From an uncultured Bacteroidales bacterium (GTDB taxonomy: Bacteria; Bacteroidota; Bacteroidia; Bacteroidales; Barnesiellaceae): DNA of 64,000 nt. The translations under genes and the position numbers were made by a program. Of the stretch, positions 8,098 to 16,887 are shown in pieces. How positions within the stretch are numbered: the first letter of the stretch is position 1; each line of letters starts with the position of its first letter. Location: NCBI GenBank assembly GCA_949298955.1, contig CASFYQ010000010.1, positions 80,300-144,299 of the forward strand, read 5' to 3'. The notes below the pieces were generated by a model, which ran no database searches, had not been told where the DNA came from, and was given only the letters and a program-made list of their open reading frames with translations.

Positions 8098-9674
8098 TTG
8101 CTTTCGTGGTATTCTTCTTCGGTGTTGACCGACCATACGGCACTCTTGTCGTTGTCGCCGGCGGCAATGTGGTCGACGGCCACCATGGCGGTCATCATGG
8201 AGTGGTCCATGTTGTTGTAGCGGTGTTGCCCGTTTCGGCCGATACACCACAGGTTTTCGATGCCGTTAAGGAAATCTTTCACCCGGTCGAGCTCGTAGTA
8301 GCTGCCGAAATAGGAGGGGTAGGCTTTCTTGACCTTGATACGCACCGAGTCAAGCACGTCGGTCGGGTCGATGATGCCGATTTTCGCCAGTTCGCCCACC
8401 GCCATATCGATAAACTCTTTGTCGCTCATTTGCCAGAAGTCGTCGCCTTCGGTGCAGAAATATTCAAGTCCTATCCATACGGTGTTTTCATAATCCTCGA
8501 CCAGATAGGGCGACCAGTTGTTGAATACTTGCAGACGGCCTATGCGCACGTCGCGCTCCTGAATATAAATCCAGGTGTCGGGAATGCGGTTGGCGAAAGT
8601 TTTGATTTTGGTCTGGTTGGTGATGGCAAGTTTTTTCATGAGCAGCCCCACGGTGATGAAATCGCGGTAGGGCAGTTCGCCGGCAATGCGCTTCACCTCG
8701 GCGGGTACCTCGATGCCCCGAATGGCGTGTATGAGGTCTTTGAGGGGGAGCGACGAGAGCAGGTAGTCGCAGGGAACCTCGCGGCGTTCGCCCGAGGGGG
8801 ACTCGACGGTGACGCTTGTCACCCGGTTGTCCTCGACATGAATCTCTTTCACCGGGCTTTCGGTAATCACTTCGCCGCCCCGCCGGCGCACCTCGTCGGC
8901 CACGGTCTCCCACAGTTGGCCCGGTCCCAGTTTGGGGTAGACAAACTGCTCGATGAGCGAGGTCTCTACCTCTTTGCTGTTCTCTTTCTTGGAGAAACTT
9001 TTTTTGAGCATGTCTTTGAGAATGGCAAATACCGACAGCCCTTTAACTCGCTGGGCTCCCCAGTCGGCTCCCAGTTTCGAGGGGTGTACGCCCCATACCT
9101 TCTCGGTGTAATCTTCGAAAAACATTCGGTAGAGCGGTTTGCCGAACCGGTTGATATAGAAATTCTCGAGCGAGGTTTCGGGTTTCTTGAAGAACACCGA
9201 CCCCATGTACCCGCACCCGGCTTCGATGGTGCGCACCAGCCCCATGTTGGTAAAGGTTTGCAGTTTGAGCGAGATGGGGTAGTCGAAAAATTTGTGCAGA
9301 TAGAAGATGCGCGAGATGCGGTTGCGCACCAGCATCACGCGATCGGTTGTCTCGGGGTCGGGACCTTGGGCGGCAAACGGTTTGTCGGTGGTGTGGAGCA
9401 GCCGGTCGTCGAGCGAGGGTTTCCCTTGCAGCGGCATGATTTCGTTCCACCAGTCGGTCACTCGTTGACTTTTGGAGAAGAAGCGGTGTCCTCCGATGTC
9501 CATGCGGTTGCCGTGGTAACGCACTGTGCGGGAGATACCTCCGATTTCGCTCGATTCTTCGAATACGATGGGGTGGATATCGGTATGTTTGAGCAGTTCA
9601 TACGCTCCGGTAAGCCCTGCGGGACCGGCTCCGGCGATGATTGCCTGTTTCGGTTTCTTATCGGTAACGCTCAT
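8094..9674 (-). CDS. FAD/NAD(P)-dependent oxidoreductase, amino-oxidase/UDP-galactopyranose-mutase-like
   Basis: A 526-residue protein with an N-terminal dinucleotide-binding motif ([16 protein letters not shown], residues 12-27), followed by [13 protein letters not shown] and the [10 protein letters not shown] motif typical of protoporphyrinogen-oxidase/UDP-galactopyranose-mutase-like flavoproteins. The C-terminal end holds a second FAD contact ([19 protein letters not shown]). The substrate is not evident; its place between a membrane glycosyltransferase and GtrA suggests that it acts on a lipid-linked or nucleotide sugar, but this is inferred. It starts 3 bases after the glycosyltransferase stop. 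Confidence 0.75.
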   Translation of the reverse strand: MSVTDKKPKQAIIAGAGPAGLTGAYELLKHTDIHPIVFEESSEIGGISRTVRYHGNRMDIGGHRFFSKSQRVTDWWNEIMPLQGKPSLDDRLLHTTDKPFAAQGPDPETTDRVMLVRNRISRIFYLHKFFDYPISLKLQTFTNMGLVRTIEAGCGYMGSVFFKKPETSLENFYINRFGKPLYRMFFEDYTEKVWGVHPSKLGADWGAQRVKGLSVFAILKDMLKKSFSKKENSKEVETSLIEQFVYPKLGPGQLWETVADEVRRRGGEVITESPVKEIHVEDNRVTSVTVESPSGERREVPCDYLLSSLPLKDLIHAIRGIEVPAEVKRIAGELPYRDFITVGLLMKKLAITNQTKIKTFANRIPDTWIYIQERDVRIGRLQVFNNWSPYLVEDYENTVWIGLEYFCTEGDDFWQMSDKEFIDMAVGELAKIGIIDPTDVLDSVRIKVKKAYPSYFGSYYELDRVKDFLNGIENLWCIGRNGQHRYNNMDHSMMTAMVAVDHIAAGDNDKSAVWSVNTEEEYHESK

Positions 9675-9677
9675 AGT

Positions 9678-11237
9678 TTATGGGTTGGTTTGTGACAGTT
9701 TTTTGCGGGCAGCCTCTCGGTCGAATTTCAACAGATAGGTGTCGGGGTTGGGAATATGCGAGGCGACGAAGAACAGGTCGTCGTTCTTCTGTATGGCCGG
9801 ATAGAGGTAACGATAGGTCGAACTATATCCCAGCTGGTCGAGAATGACGTATTCCACTCCCTCGTCGAGCATTTTTTGAATGACGGCGCGGTCGTCTTGT
9901 GAAAAGGCATATCCGGTAACCCGGGTACCCGAGAAGATATAGAGCAGCTCGCCTTTGCGCGAAGCCACCACCGTCTCGGGCGAGACATGTTCTTTCAGCA
10001 CGGCTCCTATTTTGAAATAGTTTTGATAGGCCGGGGGGAAAGGCATCTTGTTCATGGCGTGCAACGCCTTGATGTTGCCCATACTTGTAAACAGCAGCAG
10101 GGCGAGAATCCAGGGCGAGAAATTCAGTTTGGCTCCCATGCGGCGCAAGGCCCACACGACGACCTCGTAGAGTCCCACGAGCAGCCCCATGTTCATGAAA
10201 GGAATGATGGCCGTGAGGTAACGGTTCTCGCTGGGGGTACTGAAGATGGAGATGAGCCCGAAAGTAAAGACCGTATAGCCCAGGAGTACCCAGCGGTATT
10301 TGCCGAAGGCCCAAAATCCCCACACGATGAGCGCCACGAGTATGATTGCTGCCAGCCACAGCAGGAAGCCGGCGGGAGCCTCGGGGGCGTAGTTGACTTG
10401 AAAATAGGGAATGACCGAATTTGGCAAAGCTTTGGAAACCAGCATGCTCAGGGTGTCGAAGAAGCGTTCGATGATGCCGCCCAAATCGAGCGAACCGTCT
10501 TCGGGACGCCATGGATTTACCTGCGAGATGGATTCGAAATAGCGGCTTTGCCCGAGTCCCAACGCCCTGTTGCGCAAGCTCCACGGCAGGCAGCCTATCA
10601 CAAATCCGGCTATCGTGCCCAATGCCTCTTTCCACTTTCCGGTACAGAGGAAGAAGAGTATCACGGCGGCAAACAAGGCTACACCCTGGGTGCGTATATG
10701 GTAGCAGAGCAGCACCATTACCAGCATACCGTAGAAGGCCCAATCCTTATAGAAAGGCTTTTCGTCTTTCATCAGAGAAAGCAGATAGATGGCCGCTGCC
10801 GAGACACAGAAGCACGACATCTCACTCATCATCATGGTCGAAAAGTGGAGCACCCGGTCGCTCAGAACCGCAGCACAAGCCGCCACCAAAGCCAGGCTGT
10901 CGGGCAGTTTGCGCTTGACCATGAAGAAAAACAACAGCAATGCTCCACCCAGCAGGAACAGCCCGTTGAGCACTTTTTGGGCGATGATACTGTCGGTAAA
11001 AAATCTCAGCGGAGTCATCAGCAGAGGGTATCCCGGAGGGAACGCATTGGTGGGATGGGCTGTCGGAGCCGAAATATCGGAATACCCTTCGCCCGAGGCC
11101 AACGCCGTAGCAAACGTGTAGTAGCGGCAGTTGTCTCCGTTGATATCGATTTTCGCATTGAAAATATAGAAATAGGCGAAAGCCCATACCAAGGCAAGCA
11201 CTCCTATGTAAATGGCGCGATTTTTAGGCATTTTCAT
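9678..11237 (-). CDS. Polytopic membrane glycosyltransferase, GT39/ArnT-like
   Basis: A 519-residue protein with about 10-12 membrane helices. The first external loop contains INGDNCRYYTFATAL, the acidic motif position of PMT/ArnT-type (GT-C fold) transferases, and GEGYSD and PPGYPLLM motifs follow. The C-terminal third is a soluble periplasmic-type domain (VVASRKGELLYIFSG). These enzymes use polyprenyl-phosphate sugars as donors, which fits the neighbouring GtrA. The ATG at 11237 (MKMPKNRAI) is chosen over an upstream TTG because the first membrane helix begins soon after it. Confidence 0.75.
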   Translation of the reverse strand: MKMPKNRAIYIGVLALVWAFAYFYIFNAKIDINGDNCRYYTFATALASGEGYSDISAPTAHPTNAFPPGYPLLMTPLRFFTDSIIAQKVLNGLFLLGGALLLFFFMVKRKLPDSLALVAACAAVLSDRVLHFSTMMMSEMSCFCVSAAAIYLLSLMKDEKPFYKDWAFYGMLVMVLLCYHIRTQGVALFAAVILFFLCTGKWKEALGTIAGFVIGCLPWSLRNRALGLGQSRYFESISQVNPWRPEDGSLDLGGIIERFFDTLSMLVSKALPNSVIPYFQVNYAPEAPAGFLLWLAAIILVALIVWGFWAFGKYRWVLLGYTVFTFGLISIFSTPSENRYLTAIIPFMNMGLLVGLYEVVVWALRRMGAKLNFSPWILALLLFTSMGNIKALHAMNKMPFPPAYQNYFKIGAVLKEHVSPETVVASRKGELLYIFSGTRVTGYAFSQDDRAVIQKMLDEGVEYVILDQLGYSSTYRYLYPAIQKNDDLFFVASHIPNPDTYLLKFDREAARKKLSQTNP

Positions 11238-11401
11238 AGCTGTTGTAAATGATATTAAAAACAAAAATAGTCTATTTTTCTTAGTGTATGAAATTTTTTT
11301 CCGGAATTGTGGAGCATGAAAGGATTACCGCCTTTAAATTGTGGCAGGATATTTGCTTTTAACAATAGCTTTGTTTTCCAATCGGAGAGAAAATGCCTCA
11401 A

Positions 11402-11445
11402 ACAGGCTGTCCTGTTTAAGTGTTTTCTCAGACAGGACAGTCTGT
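11402..11445 (-). terminator. Terminator-like hairpin
   Basis: A 14-bp stem with one wobble pair (11402-11415 with 11432-11445, core CTGTCCTGT/ACAGGACAG) lies about 40 bases after the ABC permease stop and is followed on the minus strand by a T-rich stretch. The remainder of 11238-11484 shows no gene. Confidence 0.6.
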
Positions 11446-11484
11446 ATTAGAGAGGGTATTGTAGATGTTGTACGTTCTGTCTAA

Positions 11485-12684
11485 TCACGCATTGTTCCAG
11501 ATTCTCAATAGCCGGGTGCGAATGATGAATAAGTCGAGTGCGGTTACGACCAATAAATAGAACAGCGCGAACAAGAGGGTGGGTATTAGGGTTGCTTCTC
11601 CCAATCCAATGGCTGCCAAGTTGTTTGTCCAAAATGTCCGAGCCACGAATGTGATGGCCAAGGAAAGGCCGGTAATCGTGATATTGGCTATGACGACCAA
11701 GAGCTCGTAATAATGAGCTACATATTGGGGATGGTACCCTAATAGCATGAGGTTGCGTAATTTTTCTCGATTTTTTTGCAGGAGTAGAAATATACTCAGT
11801 ACCAATATAAACATGGCCAAGATACATATAACGATGCCGTTGGTGGTCACTACGGCCGATACAATGCCTAAGAATTGTGCGATATTGCCATCTTCGGCTT
11901 TATCGCCGGCCAATTCGATGTCGTGTTTGTCGAGATAGTCGTACATTTGAGACGAGGAGAGTCGGTCTACCTGTACAATCAGCCTTGATGCGTTGGGTAT
12001 GTTGTTGCTGTTGGAGTAGCGTTTGTTGGCCCAGTCCATGAAACTTTGGGGCACGGCTATGGTATTGAGTCGAGATGAAAATCCAACAATGGCGGCTTCG
12101 AAATACTCGGATACCATGTTTTCTCCTGTCAAGCGCAAGGTGATAGGTACGGCTCCCACAATCTCTTCGCTAATTTGTGGCAATCCTTGGGGAACGGCAA
12201 AACCAAAGTTGTAGAGTGTAAGGTAATCTTTACACAAGATGATGGGTACGAATCTGTCTTGAGGAGAGAATGTCCAGTCTCTGGGTTTGACATCGAAAAA
12301 CTCATCGGGAACCGATTCGAAGAAGAGGTAGGAGGATAGAGATTTTCCTCCCATATTTATCGAGCCATTTACGGCGAATTGTGATGAGGAGAAACGTCCT
12401 ATTTTTTTTACCCACTTTTCCCGGCTCAATTCTTTTATCTCCTCTTCGGAAAACGAGATAGGCGAGAATCCTATGCCTTCGACCTTTTTGGACAGTACGA
12501 TATAGTCGCTGGTGAAAAACTGATCTTCTTGTGAGTTGTCTTGTTGGCTGTCGCAGTAAAACAAAATACCGATAAGGATAACCGAGAGGCCTACAATATT
12601 GGCTATTGCATAGCCTGTTATTTGCCCTTTCGAGATATTTTGGCGAAGCAGGCTCCACACATCGGATTGATAGATGAATTTCAT
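11485..12684 (-). CDS. FtsX/MacB-type ABC transporter permease
   Basis: A 399-residue protein with an N-terminal membrane helix (about residues 25-45, YAIANIVGLSVILIGILF), a large extracytoplasmic domain (about 50-275) and three C-terminal helices, the topology of FtsX/MacB/LolC permeases. The loop NREKLRNLMLLGYHPQYVAHYY between the first two C-terminal helices is the usual ATPase-coupling region. The ATG at 12684 lies one base after the ATPase stop, so the two genes are coupled. Substrate unknown. Base composition is noticeably more AT-rich than the surrounding genes. Confidence 0.75.
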   Translation of the reverse strand: MKFIYQSDVWSLLRQNISKGQITGYAIANIVGLSVILIGILFYCDSQQDNSQEDQFFTSDYIVLSKKVEGIGFSPISFSEEEIKELSREKWVKKIGRFSSSQFAVNGSINMGGKSLSSYLFFESVPDEFFDVKPRDWTFSPQDRFVPIILCKDYLTLYNFGFAVPQGLPQISEEIVGAVPITLRLTGENMVSEYFEAAIVGFSSRLNTIAVPQSFMDWANKRYSNSNNIPNASRLIVQVDRLSSSQMYDYLDKHDIELAGDKAEDGNIAQFLGIVSAVVTTNGIVICILAMFILVLSIFLLLQKNREKLRNLMLLGYHPQYVAHYYELLVVIANITITGLSLAITFVARTFWTNNLAAIGLGEATLIPTLLFALFYLLVVTALDLFIIRTRLLRIWNNA

Positions 12685-12685
12685 A

Positions 12686-13348
12686 TTACAAGGCAATAAA
12701 ACGAGCGTTTTCAAGTAATAGCGGATTCCCTACTGACGTGGTTATGATGCCGGCTCCTTGTGACGTAGCCTCTTCGTCGATAATACGGGAAACAATCAGG
12801 TTGTTGTTGCGGTCGAGATGACTCACCGGTTCGTCGAGCATGATGAAATCGAAAGGTTGGCATATGGCTCGTACGATGGCTACTCGTTGTTGTTGGCCGA
12901 TACTGAGCAATCCTACTCGCTGGTTGGCTTTGTCGGCTATTCCCAGCCGATCGAGCAGTTGCATCAGTTCGTCCCGGGTCTTGTGATGAGTAAGCTTGTT
13001 TTTCAGTTGCAGGTTTTGCATGACGGTCAATTCGGGAAACATTCGCATCTCTTGTGGCAACAAGGCGATATGGCGGGTACGCAGCTGGCACCATTTCTTC
13101 ACATCGAAATGTCGGCTGTTGTCTCGATCGAAAAGAATCTCGCCCTCATAGTCGTTTCGGTTTCCATAGATGAAACTGAGTAGCGACGATTTTCCTCCGC
13201 CCGATTCGGCTTGTATGCATATGCGGCACCCCCGGTCGAAAGAGAGATTGGGCATAAGCCATACCTGTGACTGTCTGATTGTGTCGGAAGCCTCCATCCC
13301 CCTGAATACAAAGGGGAGGAGGTTTTGGAGCGTAATAGACTTAATCAT
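12686..13348 (-). CDS. ABC transporter ATP-binding protein
   Basis: A 220-residue ATPase with Walker A AESGGGKSS (47-55), Q-loop Q99, signature LLSIGQQQR (about 147-155) and Walker B FIMLDEP (168-174) followed by the D-loop SHLD. The signature reads LSIGQ instead of the usual LSGGQ, a mild deviation. It belongs to the LolD/MacB/FtsE-like group that pairs with FtsX-type permeases, which matches the gene immediately downstream. The DUF4836-like lipoprotein gene is 21 bases upstream. Confidence 0.9.
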   Translation of the reverse strand: MIKSITLQNLLPFVFRGMEASDTIRQSQVWLMPNLSFDRGCRICIQAESGGGKSSLLSFIYGNRNDYEGEILFDRDNSRHFDVKKWCQLRTRHIALLPQEMRMFPELTVMQNLQLKNKLTHHKTRDELMQLLDRLGIADKANQRVGLLSIGQQQRVAIVRAICQPFDFIMLDEPVSHLDRNNNLIVSRIIDEEATSQGAGIITTSVGNPLLLENARFIAL

Positions 13349-13369
13349 TGGAATTTATCATTCGTCAAT

Positions 13370-15016
13370 CTATTCTACAACAACGATGGTGTCGATTGTC
13401 GAGCCATATTGAGAATTGTAGTTATAATCGTTATTCCCGTAGAGAGAGGCATTCCATTTTTTCTCTAATTTTTCTTCTTGACTGATTATTCCTAAAAAGG
13501 TTTTTGCCAATTTGGCGATAACCCCTGCCGAAGACTCTTCACCATCGATGGATAGACTCAGCGAAAATTCGAGAGTCTGAGCATCTGCCGAAAACGCCAT
13601 TGCCAGATTCTGGTCTATCTCCAAATCTTTCATAAGTTGGTTGTTCTTGTCCAACACGAATCCTATTGCTGCTGTATAGTTTGTGAAATCGATTTTTTCG
13701 ATAGTTGCGTTGTGGTTGTTATTTTTGATCTTGTGCGTCGACAGTATGATTATATTGTCTTTGGCTTCTACATAAATGGGCTCGTTTTTATCCGGTATTG
13801 TCAACGAGAAACCGTCGTTGTTGTCTTCAAATTCGATTTGTTGCGATTCCATTAACCCTTTGAGGTCGTTTATGATGCCTTTGGCTTTACCCGGTTTAGT
13901 CTCAAAAATCAAGGATAGGGCAAACTCGTTTAGTACATTCTTCCCTTGGGACAGGTTGGCAATCGATTGTATCCCGTTTGTCAAGCCGGTTCCCAAGGCT
14001 ATTGTACCGTCGATTTTCTCCAAATAGGCTTGTATGATAGATAGCGAAGCCCGGTCGGAGCGGGATAGACGTGCTGTTTCAGCAAGCATGTCCATATAGC
14101 TGTCCCAGTCCATGTCTTTTATACTTGCAGCATATACAAGACATTCGTCCTTGCCGAGATAAGAGAGAGCTTGCCGACTGATTTTAGCCGATAAATCCAT
14201 AAAGTTAGCAAAATCTTCGGCTCGTTTTTCCTGTCCGTTTTCGCTAAACCATTTCATGTTGATTTCGGCGGTGTTGTCCGACAGATTTCCGTTCAAGCAA
14301 ATGAACCCTTCATACAGCTCGGCTATACTGTTGGGTATACCGGCTTTTCTTATCTTCTGCCGCAGTTCACTCGGAATTTTGAAGGACATACCTGCTGCAT
14401 TGCCTGCTGTGATGAACTTATTGAATGGAGTGCTTCCGAACGAATTTTCAGTGGCATCTTCGATAAACGATTGCAGGTTTTTCATAGGGTAGAGATCATT
14501 CTCGGCCCACATTTCCAGATAATAACCATACGAATCTTTTATGGCAATATATTCGATTTGGTTGTAACCATACTCCGAAAGCTTTTCTTTTTTATAGTAG
14601 ATAACACCGTTTTCCGTATCTTTTTCTCTGAAATCGTTTTCTTCAATCGTTTTTGTGAATTTATTTTGGTCTTGTAAAGCAAAGACAACTATTGGGTTGC
14701 TGTCGGAATAATTCCCTGCTATTGCACAAGCATTTACATCGATACCGCTATTTTTTAGAAATGATTTGAGTTTATCGTATTCGTTTAAATCAGAATTGGA
14801 CATTTCGTCTGTGAGGTATGACGGCAGAATTATTTGCGATTCCTCGATTGTACCTCCTGCCGACTCAATGATTGTTTTAGCGTCGCCAACAACCACGATA
14901 TCTAAATCGGCCGGTATCTGGTCGAGCAGATTCTTGGTTTTGGAATTGTTGAAGCAACTTGTCGCTAAAAATAGCAGCATGAAACAAGTCCCCAAATGTA
15001 AAATCTTTGTTTTCAT
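13370..15016 (-). CDS. DUF4836-like lipoprotein
   Basis: A 548-residue lipoprotein; the signal ends in the lipobox LATSC (Cys 21). The opening of the mature protein (IPADLDIVVVGDAKTIIES) and the two similar halves (a second block begins near ALSYLGKDECLVYAASI) fit the DUF4836 family of Bacteroidales lipoproteins, whose function is not known. It is the first gene of an operon with an ABC ATPase and an FtsX-type permease, so it may be a substrate, an accessory factor or a sensor of that transporter. AT-rich and Asn/Lys/Ile-rich compared with nearby genes. A decayed copy of the dispersed promoter repeat lies about 55 bases upstream. Confidence 0.65.
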   Translation of the reverse strand: MKTKILHLGTCFMLLFLATSCFNNSKTKNLLDQIPADLDIVVVGDAKTIIESAGGTIEESQIILPSYLTDEMSNSDLNEYDKLKSFLKNSGIDVNACAIAGNYSDSNPIVVFALQDQNKFTKTIEENDFREKDTENGVIYYKKEKLSEYGYNQIEYIAIKDSYGYYLEMWAENDLYPMKNLQSFIEDATENSFGSTPFNKFITAGNAAGMSFKIPSELRQKIRKAGIPNSIAELYEGFICLNGNLSDNTAEINMKWFSENGQEKRAEDFANFMDLSAKISRQALSYLGKDECLVYAASIKDMDWDSYMDMLAETARLSRSDRASLSIIQAYLEKIDGTIALGTGLTNGIQSIANLSQGKNVLNEFALSLIFETKPGKAKGIINDLKGLMESQQIEFEDNNDGFSLTIPDKNEPIYVEAKDNIIILSTHKIKNNNHNATIEKIDFTNYTAAIGFVLDKNNQLMKDLEIDQNLAMAFSADAQTLEFSLSLSIDGEESSAGVIAKLAKTFLGIISQEEKLEKKWNASLYGNNDYNYNSQYGSTIDTIVVVE

Positions 15017-15071
15017 GATTTTTTGTTTTAGGTATTTATGTAAAATTAGAATAAATCTTTATTGGGTTGTG

Positions 15072-15140
15072 CAAATAAAAATAGTGAAAGGTGAACGGCG
15101 AAAGTCAAGCCTGCCTGAACTTTTTGCCGAGCCGCATCCT
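15072..15140 (-). repeat. Dispersed promoter repeat, copy A (decayed -7 box)
   Basis: On the minus strand this copy reads from AGGATGCGGCTCGG through an internal dyad (CAGGC..GCTTG, with one G-T wobble) to TCACCTTTCACTAT. The usual TATCTTTGC end is replaced by TATTTTTATTTGC, so the -7 box looks broken. It points at the DUF4836-like gene that starts at 15016. The stretch 15141-15336 is AT-rich and shows no gene. Confidence 0.75.
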
Positions 15141-15336
15141 ATTTCCGTGTTCGTTTGGTAAAAATAAGAAAAAAATAAAGATGTATAAAATAAAATGTTA
15201 TTTTGTAGATAAATTTTCATTCGACTCTGTTTCTTCTTCGAAAAATGTAAGTACAAAGAGACGAAGATTTTTGTTCCTTGTCTGGGATTGTGTGACAGGG
15301 AAACCGTTGTTTGGCTGTGGACCGGGGCGGTTAGAG

Positions 15337-16521
15337 CTATTTTATCTCGATGCCGGCGCGATAGCGGCTATGAGGACCGACGGGTGTGAGGGCGAAATAT
15401 CCCTGGGCGAATTTCTTGTTTATCAGCCGGGTGGGATTTTTTTGGAGGCGGGCGAGGTGGTCGTGGTAGAGCACGCCGGGGCGGGGCGAGTAGTCCACGC
15501 GGAAGAATCCCTCGGCACCGGGAGCCACGAATCGGTCGGCGAAGCGGCGTGCCACCATGCCCATGTTCATGCGTAGGTTTATCTCGACGAAGGGGTGCAG
15601 CCGGGTGTCACCCTCGGGAGTGCGGTAGGTCATCATGTCTACGCCCAGGTAGCCGGTATAGCAGGGGGCAACGCGGTTGGTAAGGAACCGGGCAAGAGCC
15701 TCTTTTACCTCGGCCACAACGGGACTCCCGACGGCGGCACACAACTCCTTTTCCAGCTGCCGGTCGGTTGTGAGTCGGTTGGCCTTGTAGGCTCCGTGGT
15801 CGTCGGTGAGGAACGACGAATATCCTGCAAAGGTCACTCGAGAACCGTCGCTGTAAAACTCCATGGCCCAGTCGTCCAGTTTGTCATAGAAGGGTTCGCC
15901 CATCAGCACGCCTTGTTTCTGTAATACTCCGTTGCTCCATTGGGCCAGCGAGGTGTCATAGCCGTATAGATTCCAATAGATGCCCCGCCCGCTCCCCGAC
16001 CAAGGGGCTTTGAGCACTTTGCGCTCGTTTTGTTCGGTAAAGGTGCGCACCTCGTCGGGGGTGTGCAGTTCGATGGGCAATCGGGGTAGCGGGTAGTCGA
16101 TGTGTGCGGCGAGGTATTGACCGGCTTCGGTGGTGAGCCGTCGGTGGGAGAGTTGGCGAATGAGGTCACATTGGGTAGGCGAGGGGATTAGCCGCTCGTC
16201 GATGCCGCTTTGTCGTAGCCGATGAGCCAAAGCCTGGTTCCACCCCCATACATTCACCCGCTCGATGGGTAGTTCGCCGATTTGTCGAAATGTAGCTGTC
16301 GAGACCGACAGCCCCAGCGGTTCCAGCGTGCGCAGGAAATCGGCCGGCGGAGCCTCGGGAGTACATATTACTATCTCTTCATCTTCGCGGGCATACCACA
16401 AAGGGAGTAGCGACAGCTCCTGCCCGATGAGTTGTGCGGCCGGCGGCGGTGTGTAGTTTATCCCGCCGAAGGCTACGGCCAGGTCGTTCTCGGGGTTGAA
16501 CAGATAGAGGTTCACAGGCAT
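15337..16521 (-). CDS. Uncharacterised ATP-grasp-like enzyme
   Basis: A 394-residue cytosolic protein that I cannot assign to a named family. Two features suggest an ATP-grasp fold: the lysine plus glycine-rich loop KAPWSGSGRG at 171-180, and the metal-binding E-x-N signature FVEINLRMNMG at about 311-321, preceded by GVDMM (293-297). The N-terminus (LYLFNPENDLAVAFGG) and the middle (WAMEFYSDGS) are conserved-looking but not diagnostic. ATP-grasp enzymes join carboxylates to amines or thiols through an acyl-phosphate; the substrate is unknown and neighbours give no clue. The ATG at 16521 is preferred over one six codons earlier because the beta-strand LYLFNP begins directly after it. Confidence 0.55.
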   Translation of the reverse strand: MPVNLYLFNPENDLAVAFGGINYTPPPAAQLIGQELSLLPLWYAREDEEIVICTPEAPPADFLRTLEPLGLSVSTATFRQIGELPIERVNVWGWNQALAHRLRQSGIDERLIPSPTQCDLIRQLSHRRLTTEAGQYLAAHIDYPLPRLPIELHTPDEVRTFTEQNERKVLKAPWSGSGRGIYWNLYGYDTSLAQWSNGVLQKQGVLMGEPFYDKLDDWAMEFYSDGSRVTFAGYSSFLTDDHGAYKANRLTTDRQLEKELCAAVGSPVVAEVKEALARFLTNRVAPCYTGYLGVDMMTYRTPEGDTRLHPFVEINLRMNMGMVARRFADRFVAPGAEGFFRVDYSPRPGVLYHDHLARLQKNPTRLINKKFAQGYFALTPVGPHSRYRAGIEIK

Positions 16522-16730
16522 GTGTTTTTTGCGATGCAAAGGTAGTAAAAGAGCCGGCCCGATGCAAGAAGGGCGAGTGCAGAAGAACCGCAGCCGGAGG
16601 CCGATAAAGAGACTGATAACAAAGTGTAGCGAATGTAGGGCGAATTTCGTTTTGTTTTTTAGGAATATTATTGTTTCGATGTATTTATTTAAATTTTTAA
16701 TCGAAAAATAATTTCATATTATAATTTTCC

Positions 16731-16738
16731 TATCTTTG
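16731..16738 (+). promoter_or_regulatory. -7 promoter box TATCTTTG
   Basis: TATCTTTGC in an AT-rich context gives a predicted start near 16745 and a leader of about 145 bases before the ATG at 16888. No exact TTTG -33 box is visible. The rest of 16522-16887 shows no gene. Confidence 0.55.
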
Positions 16739-16887
16739 CATGGAGCATCTGTGAAGAGAGTCTATACCCTGGTATAATCGCTGTCGAAAAAATTTTTCCC
16801 TCCGAGATATACAAGCTGTGAAATGTGAGAATAACGGGCAAAAATGTTAACCGATAGAATAGTATTATTTTGTAATATAGAGTAGCT

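Noticed and set aside
8106..9695. A 529-codon open frame opposite the flavoenzyme gene, and similar long frames opposite other genes (9987-11252, 30967-32394, 46561-47544)
   Set aside because: Each mirrors a clearly recognised gene; low complexity and no motifs.
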